Of a stretch of DNA of 64,000 nucleotides, positions 43,006-52,624 are shown in pieces. The number at the start of each line of letters is the position of its first letter. Within the stretch, counting starts at the first letter, position 1. Made by a program: the position numbers and the translations under genes. Under the pieces are notes generated by a model. It did not search any database. It saw only the letters and a program-made list of their open reading frames with translations, and was not told the DNA's origin. Source of the DNA: Burkholderiales bacterium (GTDB lineage Bacteria > Pseudomonadota > Gammaproteobacteria > Burkholderiales > Casimicrobiaceae); the NCBI GenBank assembly GCA_015075645.1, contig JABTUF010000003.1, positions 496,001-560,000 on the forward strand. Reading direction: 5' to 3'.

Positions 43006-43608
43006 ATGACCCCCGAGCTCATCTCCGCGGTCGTCCTGCTGGTCCTCGTGCTCGATCCCTTCGGCAACGTGCCCCTCGTGGTCGCGGCGATGCGCGGCGT
43101 GCCCATCGAACGGCGCCGGCGGGTGATCGTGCGCGAGTGTGCGATCGCCTACGCGCTCCTCGTCGTGTTCCTGTACGGGGGCAAGGCCTTCCTGTCGCTG
43201 ATGCACCTCACCCCCACCTCGATCGAGATCGCCGGCGGCGTCATCCTGTTCCTGATCGCGTTGCGGATGGTGTTCTCGCACCCGGACGGCGTGTTCGGCG
43301 ACGCATCGACCTCCGAGCCGTTCATCGTCCCGCTCGCGATCCCCGCCATCGCCGGGCCGTCCGCGCTCGCGACGGTGATGCTGATGGCATCGCGTGGCCC
43401 CGGCACCATGCCGGCGATGGTCGCCGCCGTCACGATCGCGATGCTCGTGACGCTCGTCGTGCTCGCCGGCGCGGATCGCGTGCAGCGGGTGATCGGCGAA
43501 CGCGGCGTGCTCGCGCTCGAGCGCCTGATGGGCCTCGTGTTGACCGCGCTCGCCGTGGAGATGCTCCTGTCCGGCGTGCGCACCTTCGTCGCAGCCTTGC
43601 CCCACTGA
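43006..43608 (+). CDS. MarC/YhgN-family membrane protein
   Basis: 200 residues with six predicted helices. The hallmark LVLDPFGNVPLVVAAM is at the N-terminus, with IEIAGGVILFLIALRMVF and FIVPLAIPAIAGPSALATVM in the middle, typical of the MarC/UPF0056 family. Function is not established despite the multiple-antibiotic-resistance name. Two downstream genes follow tightly in the same direction. Confidence 0.92.
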   Translation: MTPELISAVVLLVLVLDPFGNVPLVVAAMRGVPIERRRRVIVRECAIAYALLVVFLYGGKAFLSLMHLTPTSIEIAGGVILFLIALRMVFSHPDGVFGDASTSEPFIVPLAIPAIAGPSALATVMLMASRGPGTMPAMVAAVTIAMLVTLVVLAGADRVQRVIGERGVLALERLMGLVLTALAVEMLLSGVRTFVAALPH

Positions 43609-43613
43609 CCCTC

Positions 43614-44300
43614 ATGCCGCCTCCCGACACCCGTCCCGACCCGTACGCTTCGCAGGCCCGCGCGCTCGACGACGGCCGCGTCCCGTCCGGCGTCGCCGGC
43701 ATGCGATCCCCGGCCCGTTCGCCGGAGGCGTCCGGCGTGTTCGCCGAGAGCTTCCTCGTCCATTTCCTGCGCGCCCCCGCGCTCGTCGGCGGCATCGTCC
43801 CGTCGTCGCGCGTGCTCGCGCGCGCGCTGTCGCGCCATGCGGCCGGCTTCGAGAGCATCGTCGAACTCGGCGCGGGCGCGGGCTCGGTGACGCGCTGGCT
43901 CGCGGTCGACCACCCGCGTGCGCGGCTCACGATCGTCGAGCGCGATGGCGCGATGGCCCGGCGCATCGTGCGGCGCTGGCCGCGCGCGCGCGTCGTGTCG
44001 GCCTGCGTGCACGAGCGTCCCGACGCGCTCCTCGCGCAGCCGCCGGGCTCGGTCGCCGTGTCGTCGCTGCCGTTCCGCTCGCTCCCCGAGGACCTCGTGC
44101 GGCCCACGGTGGCGGTGATCGAACGCTTCCTCCTCGACGATCCCGCCCGCCGGCTGGTGCAATACAGCTACGGCCTGAGGCCGCCGTTCGCGTTTTCCGC
44201 GCCGTCGATCGCCTGGCGGCGGGCGGAGCGGATCTGGCGCAACGTTCCGCCGGCGGTCGTGTGGATCGCCGATGCGGCGTCGCGGAGCGACCGGCGATGA
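43614..44300 (+). CDS. SAM-dependent methyltransferase, phospholipid N-methyltransferase-like
   Basis: 228 residues from ATG 43614, 5 bp after the marC-like gene. It has FLRAPALVGGIVPSSRVLARAL, as in PmtA-type proteins and rRNA-dimethylase-related enzymes, then motif I VELGAGAGSVTRWLA and an acidic strand VERDGAMARRI. The motif IV equivalent is SLPFRSLPEDL. It may methylate phosphatidylethanolamine to make methylated phospholipids, but a general methyltransferase role is possible. The stop overlaps the cytochrome b561 start (ATGA). Confidence 0.78.
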   Translation: MPPPDTRPDPYASQARALDDGRVPSGVAGMRSPARSPEASGVFAESFLVHFLRAPALVGGIVPSSRVLARALSRHAAGFESIVELGAGAGSVTRWLAVDHPRARLTIVERDGAMARRIVRRWPRARVVSACVHERPDALLAQPPGSVAVSSLPFRSLPEDLVRPTVAVIERFLLDDPARRLVQYSYGLRPPFAFSAPSIAWRRAERIWRNVPPAVVWIADAASRSDRR

Positions 44301-45013
44301 GCAAGCCGTCGACGAGTTTTCCCGCGCCCATGGTCGACCGCGCGGCGGTGCCGGTCTGGGACTGGCCGGTGCGGGTGGTCCATTGGGCGATGGTGGTCTG
44401 CCTCGTCGGACTGGTGGTCACCGGGCTGCGCAAGGGCGACGCGATGGCCTGGCACATGCGCCTGGGCGAGGTGCTGCTCGCGCTGGTGCTGTTCCGCATC
44501 CTGTGGGGCTTCGCCGGGAGCGGCAACGCGCGCTTCGCGTCGTTCCTGCGCGGGCCGCGCGCGGCCGCCCGCTACGTGCGCTCTCGGCTGAAGCCGCCGC
44601 ACGAGATCCACGTCACGCACAATCCGGTCGGCGGCTGGATGGTCGTCGCGCTGCTCGTCGCGATGCTCCTGCAGGCCACGCTCGGGCTCTACGCGAACGA
44701 CGACGTGTTCTGGGACGGTCCGCTCGCGAAGACGGTCGCGAAGGAAACCTCCGACCTGCTGTCGTCGATCCACCGCCGCCTCGCGTGGGTCGTCGTCGGG
44801 CTGGCCGCGTTCCACATTCTCGCGGTGTTCGTCTACCTCGTCGCGTTCCGCGAGAACCTGATCCGCCCGATGTTCGTCGGCAGCAAGCGCCTGCCCGCGG
44901 GCTTCGGCACGCCGGAGGCGGCCCGCGCCTCGTCGGCGAAGGCGATCGCGCTCCTGATCCTGTGCGCCGCGGTCGTCTGGTGGATCGTGCGAACGACACC
45001 TTCGGCCGGCTGA
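44297..45013 (+). CDS. Cytochrome b561-type membrane protein
   Basis: 238 residues with four helices and a longer C-terminus. Heme-ligand histidines are in WPVRVVHWAMVV (His about 33) and later helices (WHMRLGEVLLALVLFRILWG; IHRRLAWVVVGLAAFHILAVFVY). It belongs to the diheme b-type cytochromes that move electrons between quinone and periplasmic c-type cytochromes. The gene for cytochrome c' follows convergently, and this pairing is frequent in betaproteobacteria, suggesting a functional partner. Overlaps the previous stop by 4 bp. Confidence 0.9.
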   Translation: MSKPSTSFPAPMVDRAAVPVWDWPVRVVHWAMVVCLVGLVVTGLRKGDAMAWHMRLGEVLLALVLFRILWGFAGSGNARFASFLRGPRAAARYVRSRLKPPHEIHVTHNPVGGWMVVALLVAMLLQATLGLYANDDVFWDGPLAKTVAKETSDLLSSIHRRLAWVVVGLAAFHILAVFVYLVAFRENLIRPMFVGSKRLPAGFGTPEAARASSAKAIALLILCAAVVWWIVRTTPSAG

Positions 45014-45018
45014 AACGG

Positions 45019-45045
45019 CGAAGGCCGGGAATGCCCCGGCCTTCG
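45019..45045. terminator. Bidirectional terminator hairpin
   Basis: Perfect 11-bp stem CGAAGGCCGGG/CCCGGCCTTCG with a 5-nt loop, between the convergent cytochrome b561 and cytochrome c' genes. No T-tract. Confidence 0.65.
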
Positions 45046-45065
45046 TGACTGCGTGCGCAGCCCGG

Positions 45066-45524
45066 TCAGCGCGCGCGGAACTGGTCGTGGCAATTGGTGC
45101 ACGCCTTCGCGGTGGCCTGCACCTGCGCGCGCATCGTGGCGAGGTCGGTGCCGGCGACCTGCCCGAGCTTGACCGCTTCCGCCTGCATCGCTTTCGCGAG
45201 GTCTTCGAACTTCGCCTTGTCCTTCCAGATCTCCGGTTTCGCCTTGGTCGGCGCGCCGGTTTCCGAGCCGGCGGGGAAGCCGTCGTGCCACGGCATCTCG
45301 GAGAGTTCGGCGACGAACTTCGCGCTGCGGGCGGCGACCTGCGCGTCGTAGGGCCGATCGCCCTTCGCCATCGGCGCGAGGATGCCGAAGAAGTGGAACC
45401 CCATCGTGGACAGGGCGGACTGGCGGTACTTGATCGCCCGGTCGGCGGGGGTTTGCGCGGCGACGGCTGCGGAGAAGGCGCCGGCCACGGCCAGCGCGAT
45501 CACGACGGGTACGACGGGCTTCAT
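45066..45524 (-). CDS. Cytochrome c' (periplasmic)
   Basis: 152 residues with a signal peptide (ALAVAGAFSAAVAAQ, cleavage before TPADRAIKYRQSA). The mature part is a four-helix-bundle cytochrome c' with a single C-terminal heme motif CTNCH; family blocks are RQSALSTMGFHFFG and FPAGSETGAPTKAKPEIW. The usual fifth ligand is the His of CxxCH. Role: NO binding or electron transfer. Start ATG 45524 has GAGAGGACC upstream. Partner candidate is the cytochrome b561 on the other strand. Confidence 0.95.
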   Translation of the reverse strand: MKPVVPVVIALAVAGAFSAAVAAQTPADRAIKYRQSALSTMGFHFFGILAPMAKGDRPYDAQVAARSAKFVAELSEMPWHDGFPAGSETGAPTKAKPEIWKDKAKFEDLAKAMQAEAVKLGQVAGTDLATMRAQVQATAKACTNCHDQFRAR

Positions 45525-45619
45525 TCAGGTCCTCTCGGGTGGGGTGGCGGGGCGCGCCGCGGCTCCCTGCGGCACAGGACGACAACACGGGCTGCGCGCG
45601 GATTATTCCACGACCCCCG

Positions 45620-46570
45620 TCACCCGGCCTCGACCGCGGTGGACACGAGGTCGCCGCCCTCCCGGCGGATCGCCCCGGCGCGGAGCAGTTCGTCGATGAC
45701 GAGCGACGAGAGCGCCTCGGGCGCGAGACGGAGCACCGCGTCGTTCACGTCGCGGTACAGGCCGACATCGCGCACGTAGTCCGGCAGCGCCGCCTCGGGG
45801 AAGCGCCGCCGGTCGAGCAGGGCGAACGCGAAGATCGCCTTGACCGCGTAGCGCGCGACGCGCTCGTCGTCGGCTTCGAGCGACGCCAGGCGGGCGTAGG
45901 CGAACTCGAGCGCGGCACCCACTTCGCTGAACGGCTCGCCGTGGCCGGGGATCACGACGCGCGGGTCGAGCGAGGCGATCAGGTCGAGCGTCGCGCGCGC
46001 GGCCGGCATCGCCCTCGGATCGAGGGCGCGCGGCATCAGGAATCCGAAGCCGCGCTGCCACAGCGCGTCGCCCGAGATCAGAATGCGGTGCTCCGGATTG
46101 AAGAACACGAGCGCGCCCATGTCGTGGCCGGGCGCCGCGAGCGCGCGCCATTCGAGGTCGCCCCAGGTGGCGGTGCTGCCCGCGTCGATCGTCTCGTCGA
46201 CCTCGAAGCGGTCGACGCGCTGGTCGGCGTAGCCGTAGAGGAGCGCCTTCTCGTCCCATGCGCGGAACAGCGCCGCCTCGGCCGCGGGCACCGCGATCGG
46301 ACAGCCGTAGCGCGCGGCGAACGCCGCGTTGCCGCCGACGTGGTCCGAGTGTCCGTGCGTGTTGACGATCTTCGCGAGCGGTTCGCCGGCGAGCCCGCGG
46401 CGCCCCGCGACGAGCGCGAGCGTCAGCGGAACATGGCGTGAGTAACCGGTGTCGACGAGGACGTGCCCGTCGCGGCTCTTCAGCAGCACGTGGTTCGCGG
46501 ACAGCCAGTCGCGCACGAAGACGTGGACGGAGGGAGGGAGCGAAAGAAGCTCCGATCTGAAGGCCGACAT
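45620..46570 (-). CDS. Metallo-beta-lactamase-fold hydrolase
   Basis: 316 residues from ATG 46570. The zinc motif is THGHSDHVGGN, followed by APGHDMGALVFF, the ISGDALW Asp ligand and VIPGHGEPF, all expected of the MBL superfamily. A C-terminal helical extension (about residues 215-316) is as found in hydrolases of the glyoxalase II/RNase Z-like or LACTB2-like type. No signal peptide, so cytosolic. Substrate unknown; beta-lactamase activity is not implied. Divergent from the HDOD gene. Confidence 0.88.
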   Translation of the reverse strand: MSAFRSELLSLPPSVHVFVRDWLSANHVLLKSRDGHVLVDTGYSRHVPLTLALVAGRRGLAGEPLAKIVNTHGHSDHVGGNAAFAARYGCPIAVPAAEAALFRAWDEKALLYGYADQRVDRFEVDETIDAGSTATWGDLEWRALAAPGHDMGALVFFNPEHRILISGDALWQRGFGFLMPRALDPRAMPAARATLDLIASLDPRVVIPGHGEPFSEVGAALEFAYARLASLEADDERVARYAVKAIFAFALLDRRRFPEAALPDYVRDVGLYRDVNDAVLRLAPEALSSLVIDELLRAGAIRREGGDLVSTAVEAG

Positions 46571-46857
46571 CGGTTCAGTCTGGTCTGCCGAGTCGGATAA
46601 CCGCTCGATCGTTCGCGGCGGAACCGACCGCCATGCGGCGTTGCGCGGCCTTACCGTACCACAGGGTGGAGTGTCGGCCGGGCGCCTCGCGGCATGCGGG
46701 CTCTCGGGGGCGTCCATCGCACCTGGGCGAGTGAGCCCGCCATGCCGCATCGGGCCGTCGTCGCGAACAACGGGGGGTTTCGACCGCTGATCGGAGGATC
46801 GAGCGGCCGGGGCGCACCCCATGCTGGCGTTCGCCGACCTTCGACGGATCATCGCCC
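46571..46857. other. 287-bp divergent spacer
   Basis: Between the MBL and HDOD genes. I see no ORF with coding character, no tRNA and no clear promoter, only GC-rich short dyads. Confidence 0.4.
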
Positions 46858-47691
46858 ATGACCAACGCGGCCGCCGCCGACGTTGCCTTCCGATTCCTCA
46901 AGGATATCGCCGCCGATCTGTCTGCAGGCGAGATCACTTTTCCGACGTTCCGGGACGCGACCCTGCGGATACGCCACGCCGTCGACGACCCCTCGGTCGA
47001 TACCGTCACGGTCGCGCGGGCCGTCTGCGCCGAGCCGATGGTCTGCGCCAAGATCGTCCAGGTCGCCAACTCGGCGGCGGTCAGCCGGGGCGGCAAGCCG
47101 GTTGCAGACGTGCGGAGCGCGATCGCGCGAGTCGGATTCGTCACCGTCCGAACGGTCGCCGCCGCCGTTGCGGTCCAGCAACTCCGCTCGTCGAACGAAC
47201 TCGCGAAGTACTCGCACCGCGCCGAACTCGCGTGGTACCACAGTGTCGAAGTCGCTGCGCACGCGTACTTCATCGCGAACAGGATGACGCGGCTCAATGC
47301 CGACGAGGCGCTGTTCGTCGGACTGGTCCACGACATCGGCTATTTCTATCTGTTGTCGAAGGCGGGCCGCTATCCGGAGCTCGAAGCGAGCCCCGAGGCC
47401 CTCGACGCGGGCCTCGCCGATTGGCACGCGCCGATCGGCCAGTCGGTGCTCCACACGTTCGGGTTGAGCGACGCCGCGTTGACTGCGATCGCCGAGCACG
47501 AGGACGGACGGGCGCACACGCCGCCGCGGACGCTGCTCGATGTCATCACGCTCGCCAATCAGTTCTGCGCGCCGACCAATCCGGTCCGCCTGTCGAAGAC
47601 CGCCGTGACGCCGCCGGACCCGCAGCTCGTTGCCGCGCTCGCCGAAGCTCAACCCGAAATTCGCGGGCTGGTGCACGCGCTGCGCGCCTGA
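46858..47691 (+). CDS. HDOD-domain protein
   Basis: 277 residues. The HDOD fold is visible: AEPMVCAKIVQVANSAAV (typical PxLxxKLLRLANSA-like block), AIARVGFVTVRTVAAAVAV, then the LFVGLVHDIGYFYL region (VHDIG like the HD motif) and the WHAPIGQSVLHTFGLSDAAL block. HDOD proteins act in regulation of signalling and are often linked with c-di-GMP or stress pathways; no partner domain is present here. The ATG at 46858 is chosen; no convincing Shine-Dalgarno. A terminator-like stem follows the stop. Confidence 0.85.
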   Translation: MTNAAAADVAFRFLKDIAADLSAGEITFPTFRDATLRIRHAVDDPSVDTVTVARAVCAEPMVCAKIVQVANSAAVSRGGKPVADVRSAIARVGFVTVRTVAAAVAVQQLRSSNELAKYSHRAELAWYHSVEVAAHAYFIANRMTRLNADEALFVGLVHDIGYFYLLSKAGRYPELEASPEALDAGLADWHAPIGQSVLHTFGLSDAALTAIAEHEDGRAHTPPRTLLDVITLANQFCAPTNPVRLSKTAVTPPDPQLVAALAEAQPEIRGLVHALRA

Positions 47692-47710
47692 TCGAAGGCC
47701 GAAGGGGTCG

Positions 47711-47732
47711 GACTCGATTGCCGGATCGAGTC
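47711..47732 (+). terminator. Terminator-like hairpin after the HDOD gene
   Basis: Perfect 8-bp stem GACTCGAT/ATCGAGTC with a 6-nt loop, followed by GATTTCCT; 20 bp past the stop. Confidence 0.5.
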
Positions 47733-47946
47733 GATTTCCTGCCTCCGCCAAGAGGGAGCCGCACGGCTCGTCCGCCCGAGGCATCGACGTTCGAGAGGAA
47801 AACGGCGCCCCGGGCGCCCATGCGTGTTGAGCCGCGTCGCGAATGAGGCACAGGTCGGCTTCGGGGATGCCGCTGCAAGAGAGTCCGCGGCAGGCGGCTC
47901 GACGGACGGCGATCGCCATCAGACGTTCAGTCGAGTCTGGTCCCCT

Positions 47947-50900
47947 TCACGCCAGCGTTCCCAGGAACTCCCGCACCAGCGCAATACGCTCCTCGAGCAG
48001 CGGCGCGGCGCGGTCGATGCGCACCCGGTCCGGCCCGGCGAAGCGCGAGCGCCCGTCGCGCTGCATGCGCGCGACGAGTTTCCCGGGATCGAACGGCGGA
48101 TCGGGGACGAACTGGATCGTCGTGCGCTCGGGGCCGGCGTCGACCTTGCGCACGCCGAGCGGCTTCGCGGCGAGCCGCAGCCGGTGCGACGCGACGAGCG
48201 CGAGCGCCGGCTCGGGCAGCGGGCCGAAGCGGTCGGCCAGTTCCTCGACGATCGCGTCGATTCCGGCGGCGTCCTCGGCCGTGGCGAGCCGCTTGTAGAG
48301 GACGAGGCGCTCGTGCACGTCATTGCAGTACTGCTCCGGCAGTCGCGCGGGCACGTGGAGCTGGATCTCGGTCGTGACGCCGAGCGGCTCGGCGAGGTTG
48401 GGCTCGCGGCCGGCCTTGAGCGCCGACACCGCCGACTTCAGCATGTCGGCGTAGAGCTGGAAGCCGACTTCCGCCATCTCGCCCGACTGCTCGTCGCCCA
48501 GCACCTCGCCCGCGCCGCGGATCTCGAGGTCGTGCATCGCGAGGTAGAAGCCCGAACCCAGGTCCTCCATGAGCTGGATCGCCTCGAGGCGCTTCTTCGC
48601 CTGCGCCGACAGCGCCTCCTCTGGCGGCGTCAGGAGGTAGGCGTAGGCCTGGTGGTGCGAGCGGCCGACGCGCCCGCGGAGCTGGTGGAGCTGCGCGAGG
48701 CCGAAGCGGTCGGCCCGTTCGATGATGATGGTGTTCGCGGACGGCACGTCGATGCCGGTCTCGATGATGGTCGAGCACACCAGGAGGTTCACGCGCCGGG
48801 CGTAGAAGTCGCGCATCACGTGCTCGAGCTCGCGCTCGCCCATCTGGCCGTGCGCGATCGCCACGCGCGCCTCGGGCACGAGCGCGGCGAGCCGCTCCGC
48901 CGCCGACCGGATCGTGTCGACGTCGTTGTGCAGGAAGTAGACCTGGCCGCCGCGCTTCAGCTCGCGCAGCGCCGCCTCGCGCACGATGCCCGACGAGTAC
49001 GCGGTGACGATCGTCCGGATCGCGAGGCGCCTCTGCGGCGCGGTCGCGATGACCGAGAAGTCGCGAATGCCTTCGAGCGACATCGCGAGCGTGCGCGGGA
49101 TCGGCGTCGCGGTGAGCGTCAGCACGTCCACCTCGGCGCGCAGGCGCTTCAACCGCTCCTTCTGGCGCACGCCGAAGCGATGCTCCTCGTCGATGATGAC
49201 GAGCCCGAGGTTCGCGAACTTCACGTCGGGCTGGATCAGCCGGTGGGTGCCGATCACGAGGTCGATCGCCCCGCGCGCGAGGCCGTCGAGGGCGGCCTTC
49301 GCCTCCTTCGCGGTGCGGAAGCGCGACAGCTCGGCGAGTTTCACCGGCCAGTCGGCGAAGCGGTCGGAGAACACCTGGAAGTGCTGCTCGGCGAGGAGCG
49401 TCGTCGGCACCAGCACCGCGACCTGCTTGCCGTCGGCGAGCGCGACGAACGCCGCGCGCAGCGCGACCTCGGTCTTGCCGAAGCCGACGTCGCCGCAGAC
49501 GAGCCGGTCCATCGGCTTGCCGGATTTGAGATCCCCGATCACGGCCTCGATCGCCGCCTGCTGGTCGGGGGTCTCGTCGAAACCGAAGCCTTCGGCGAAC
49601 GCCTCGTAGTCGTGCGACTGGAACGCGAAGGCGTGGCCCTTGCGCGCGGCGCGCTGCGCGTAGAGATTCAGGAGTTCCGCGGCGGTGTCGTGCGCCTTCT
49701 GCGCGGCGCGCCGCTTCGCCTTCTCCCACTGGCCGCTGCCCAGTTCGTGCAGCGGCGCGCTCTCGGGCGACGCGCCGCTGTAGCGCGAGATGAGATGCAG
49801 GCTCGACACCGGGACGTAGAGCTTCGCGTCGTTGGCGTAGACGAGTTCGAGGAACTCGGAAGGTCCGTCGCCCAGGTCGAGGTGGGTGAGGCCGAGGTAG
49901 CGGCCGATGCCGTGCTGCTCGTGGACGACCGGGTCGCCGACGCGCACCTCCGAGAGGTCGCGCACCATCGCGTCGACGTTCGACCGGCGCCCCGCGTCGC
50001 GACGCGCGCGGCGCACGACGCCGGCGTAGAGCTCGGCCTCGGTGACGAACGCGATGCGCGCCTCGCGCCAGGCGAAGCCCGCGTGCAGCGGCGAGATCGC
50101 GATCGCCGCGGGCGCTTCACTAGCGGCGAACGCGGCGAAACCCTCGGCGACCGGCAGCTTCAATCCGTACTCGAGGAAGTACGAGTGCATGGTCTCGCGC
50201 CGGCCCGCGCTCTCGGCGCACACGAGGACGCGCACCTCCGGGGTCGCGACGAGCGCCTTCAACGCCGCGAGCGGATCGTCGGCGCGCCGGTCCACCGCGA
50301 CGTTCGGCAGCGTCACGGCCGGAGCGTCGACCGGGAACGCCGCGCCGGCGGCAGGCACCGGCAGGTCGACGCGCCCGAACGCCTTCAGGCGGCCGGCGAA
50401 CTCGTCCGCGGGCAGGAAGACCTCGCGCGGCGGCAAGAGCGGGCGCGCCTTCTCGCCGCGCAGCAGGCGGTAGCGGCCTTCCGCCTCGGTGAAGAAGCGT
50501 TCCGCGGCGGCATGCACATCGCCGTGCAGCGCGACGACGCTGTCCGCGGGCAGGTAGTCGGCGAACGCCGCGGTGGCCTCGAAGAAGAGCGGCAGGAAGT
50601 ACTCGATGCCGCCGGCGAACACGCCGTTGCTCACGTCCTTGTAGAGCGCGGAGCGCGAGGGGTCGCCCTCGAACACCTCGCGGAAGCGCGACCGGAAGCG
50701 CGTGCGGCCCTCGTCGTCCTGCGGGAACTCGCGCGCGGGCAGGAGGCGCACCTCGGGCACCGGGAACACCGTTCGCTGCGTGTCCGCGTCGAAGGTCTTG
50801 ATGCTCTCCAGTTCGTCGCCGAAGAGGTCGAGCCGGTAGGGCAGCGACGCGCCCATCGGGAAGAGGTCGATCAGCCCCCCGCGCACCGAGTACTCGCCCG

Positions 50901-51432
50901 GCGAGACGACCTGCGTGACGTTCGCGTAGCCGGCGAGCGCGAGCTGCGCGCGGAGCTTCTCCGCGTCGAGGCGCTGGCCCTGCTTCAGGAAGAACGCGCG
51001 TCCGGCGAGGAACGACGCCGGCGGCAGGCGGTGCATGGCGGTGGATGCCGCCGCGACCACGACGCGCGCCTCGCCCTGCGCGAGCCGGTAGAGCGTCGCG
51101 AGCCGCGCGGAGACGAGATCCTCGTGCGGCGAGATCGGGTCGTAGGGCAGCGTCTCCCAGTCGGGGAAGTACGCGCAGTCGACGCCCGGTGCGAACCACG
51201 GGATCTCTTCGGCCAGGCGCTGCGCTGCCTGGGCGTCGGCCGTAAGCACCGCGAGCACGCGGCCTTCGCGCGCGCATTCGAGCGCGAGTTGCGCGAGCGC
51301 GAGCGCGTCGGCGGAGCCCGCGAGCGCCGGGAGGGCGGCGCGCCGGCCCGGCGCGGGCACCGGAGGGCCGAGGCGCGGCACCGACGCGGGCGGCGTCGGG
51401 GCGGCCGAAACGGGAGCGTCAGGGGCGTTCAT
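47947..51432 (-). CDS. mfd: Transcription-repair coupling factor
   Basis: 1161 residues (E. coli 1148). Removes RNA polymerase stalled at DNA lesions and recruits UvrA. The N-terminal UvrB-like domains hold DWETLPYDPISPHEDL and the YSVRGGLIDLFPMG block. The polymerase-interaction domain follows, with VHEQHGIGRYLGL. The helicase motor has Walker A CGDVGFGKTEVALRAAF (about 646-654), the DEEHRFGVRQKE box, LTLTATPIPRTLAMSL, HGQMGERELE and LHQLRGRVGRS. The C-terminal TRCF domain ends the protein. An upstream -10 (TATACT on the minus strand) lies about 140 bp before the start. Convergent with the HDOD gene. Confidence 0.98.
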   Translation of the reverse strand: MNAPDAPVSAAPTPPASVPRLGPPVPAPGRRAALPALAGSADALALAQLALECAREGRVLAVLTADAQAAQRLAEEIPWFAPGVDCAYFPDWETLPYDPISPHEDLVSARLATLYRLAQGEARVVVAAASTAMHRLPPASFLAGRAFFLKQGQRLDAEKLRAQLALAGYANVTQVVSPGEYSVRGGLIDLFPMGASLPYRLDLFGDELESIKTFDADTQRTVFPVPEVRLLPAREFPQDDEGRTRFRSRFREVFEGDPSRSALYKDVSNGVFAGGIEYFLPLFFEATAAFADYLPADSVVALHGDVHAAAERFFTEAEGRYRLLRGEKARPLLPPREVFLPADEFAGRLKAFGRVDLPVPAAGAAFPVDAPAVTLPNVAVDRRADDPLAALKALVATPEVRVLVCAESAGRRETMHSYFLEYGLKLPVAEGFAAFAASEAPAAIAISPLHAGFAWREARIAFVTEAELYAGVVRRARRDAGRRSNVDAMVRDLSEVRVGDPVVHEQHGIGRYLGLTHLDLGDGPSEFLELVYANDAKLYVPVSSLHLISRYSGASPESAPLHELGSGQWEKAKRRAAQKAHDTAAELLNLYAQRAARKGHAFAFQSHDYEAFAEGFGFDETPDQQAAIEAVIGDLKSGKPMDRLVCGDVGFGKTEVALRAAFVALADGKQVAVLVPTTLLAEQHFQVFSDRFADWPVKLAELSRFRTAKEAKAALDGLARGAIDLVIGTHRLIQPDVKFANLGLVIIDEEHRFGVRQKERLKRLRAEVDVLTLTATPIPRTLAMSLEGIRDFSVIATAPQRRLAIRTIVTAYSSGIVREAALRELKRGGQVYFLHNDVDTIRSAAERLAALVPEARVAIAHGQMGERELEHVMRDFYARRVNLLVCSTIIETGIDVPSANTIIIERADRFGLAQLHQLRGRVGRSHHQAYAYLLTPPEEALSAQAKKRLEAIQLMEDLGSGFYLAMHDLEIRGAGEVLGDEQSGEMAEVGFQLYADMLKSAVSALKAGREPNLAEPLGVTTEIQLHVPARLPEQYCNDVHERLVLYKRLATAEDAAGIDAIVEELADRFGPLPEPALALVASHRLRLAAKPLGVRKVDAGPERTTIQFVPDPPFDPGKLVARMQRDGRSRFAGPDRVRIDRAAPLLEERIALVREFLGTLA

Positions 51433-51612
51433 TCACGAAGCAGCGGAGCGCCTGCCGCAGGGGCGGGCGCAGCGCCCCGCGACCGGGACGCGGATCGTGC
51501 CGGTGGCCGGCCGCCGGGGGAATCGCGTCCGCCGGGCACATCGCGCCGACCGCCGCGAGGGCTCCGCCAGTATACGTGCCCGCATCGGGCGGGCCCGCGA
51601 CCCGCGCATGCG

Positions 51613-51618
51613 ACAATC
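51613..51618 (+). promoter_or_regulatory. Extended -10 of the EamA gene
   Basis: TGC-GACAAT ends 5 bp before the ATG at 51624, predicting a leaderless or nearly leaderless mRNA. Confidence 0.4.
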
Positions 51619-51623
51619 GCGCG

Positions 51624-52571
51624 ATGGCCCGGCGCGCCACCGACGCATCGCCCGGCGCGGCGGCCTCGCCGCACCGCGGCGTGTCGCCCTACGCGCTCCT
51701 CGCGCTCACGCCGTTCCTGTGGGCGTGCAACTGGGTGATCGGGCGCGGACTGCACCACGACATCCCGCCGATGGGGATGACGTTCTTCCGCTGGTTCTTC
51801 GCGGTGCTGATCCTCGCGCCGTTCGCGCTGCCGCACCTGCGCCGCGACTGGCCGATCGTGCGCGCCAACGCGCGCACGATGCTCGGGCTGGGCGCGATCG
51901 GCATCGGCACGCACAACGCGCTCGCCTACCTCGGCCTCAACTTCACCACCGCGACCAACGGGCTCATCCTCAACTCGTTCATCCCGGTGATGATCGTCAC
52001 GTTCTCCTGGATCTTCCTGCGCGAGCGCCTGAGGCCGGTGCAGATCGCCGGCGTCGCGATCTCGCTTGGCGGCGTGCTCGCGATCCTGTCGCAGGGCTCG
52101 CTCGCGACGCTCGTCGCGTTCCGGCTGAACGCAGGCGACCTGTTCGTGATCCTGTCGATGGCGATGTGGTCGGTCTACACGATCGCGCTGCGCTGGCGGC
52201 CCTCGGGACTCCATCCGCTGTCGTTCCTCTTCACGATCGCGCTGGTGGGCGACCTGTGCATGCTGCCGCTGTGGCTCGGCGAGATGGCGCTCGGGCACGT
52301 CATCGCGTGGTCGTGGCAGGCGCTCCTCGCGCTCGCGTCGGTGGCGCTGTTCAGTTCGGTACTCGCGTACATCTTCTGGAACCGCGGCGTCGAGGAAGTC
52401 GGCGCACCGGTCGCGGGGCTCTTCGTGCACCTGATGCCGGTCTACGGCGTGCTGCTCGCGTGGCTGTTCCTCGGTGAGACGCTCGGTCTCCACCACGTCG
52501 CCGGCATCGCGCTGATCCTCGCCGGCATCGCGATCACGAGCCGCGGCGCGGCGCGGCCCGCCACGCGCTGA
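51624..52571 (+). CDS. EamA/DMT-family transporter
   Basis: 315 residues with about ten helices arranged as two five-helix EamA repeats. The first helix is PYALLALTPFLWACNWVIGR; repeat ends are visible at FSWIFLRERLRPVQIAGVAI and LLAWLFLGETLGLHHVAGIA, the ExxxxxxxxG pattern of this family. Exporter of amino acids or other metabolites is usual for the family; the substrate cannot be told. The ATG at 51624 is preferred over an upstream in-frame ATG at 51576 because the -10 box lies just before it. Divergent from mfd and convergent with manC. Confidence 0.88.
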   Translation: MARRATDASPGAAASPHRGVSPYALLALTPFLWACNWVIGRGLHHDIPPMGMTFFRWFFAVLILAPFALPHLRRDWPIVRANARTMLGLGAIGIGTHNALAYLGLNFTTATNGLILNSFIPVMIVTFSWIFLRERLRPVQIAGVAISLGGVLAILSQGSLATLVAFRLNAGDLFVILSMAMWSVYTIALRWRPSGLHPLSFLFTIALVGDLCMLPLWLGEMALGHVIAWSWQALLALASVALFSSVLAYIFWNRGVEEVGAPVAGLFVHLMPVYGVLLAWLFLGETLGLHHVAGIALILAGIAITSRGAARPATR

Positions 52572-52624
52572 CCGGCGCGATCGCCGGACTCGCCACCCCG
52601 GCGCGTGCCGGCGCCGCGCACCCG

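Noticed and set aside
45620..46570. Beta-lactamase gene
   Set aside because: The MBL fold is shared by many hydrolases; there is no signal peptide and the C-terminal extension does not fit class B enzymes.
46571..46857. Riboswitch or small RNA in the spacer
   Set aside because: Some short dyads, but no recognisable aptamer core, promoter or terminator.
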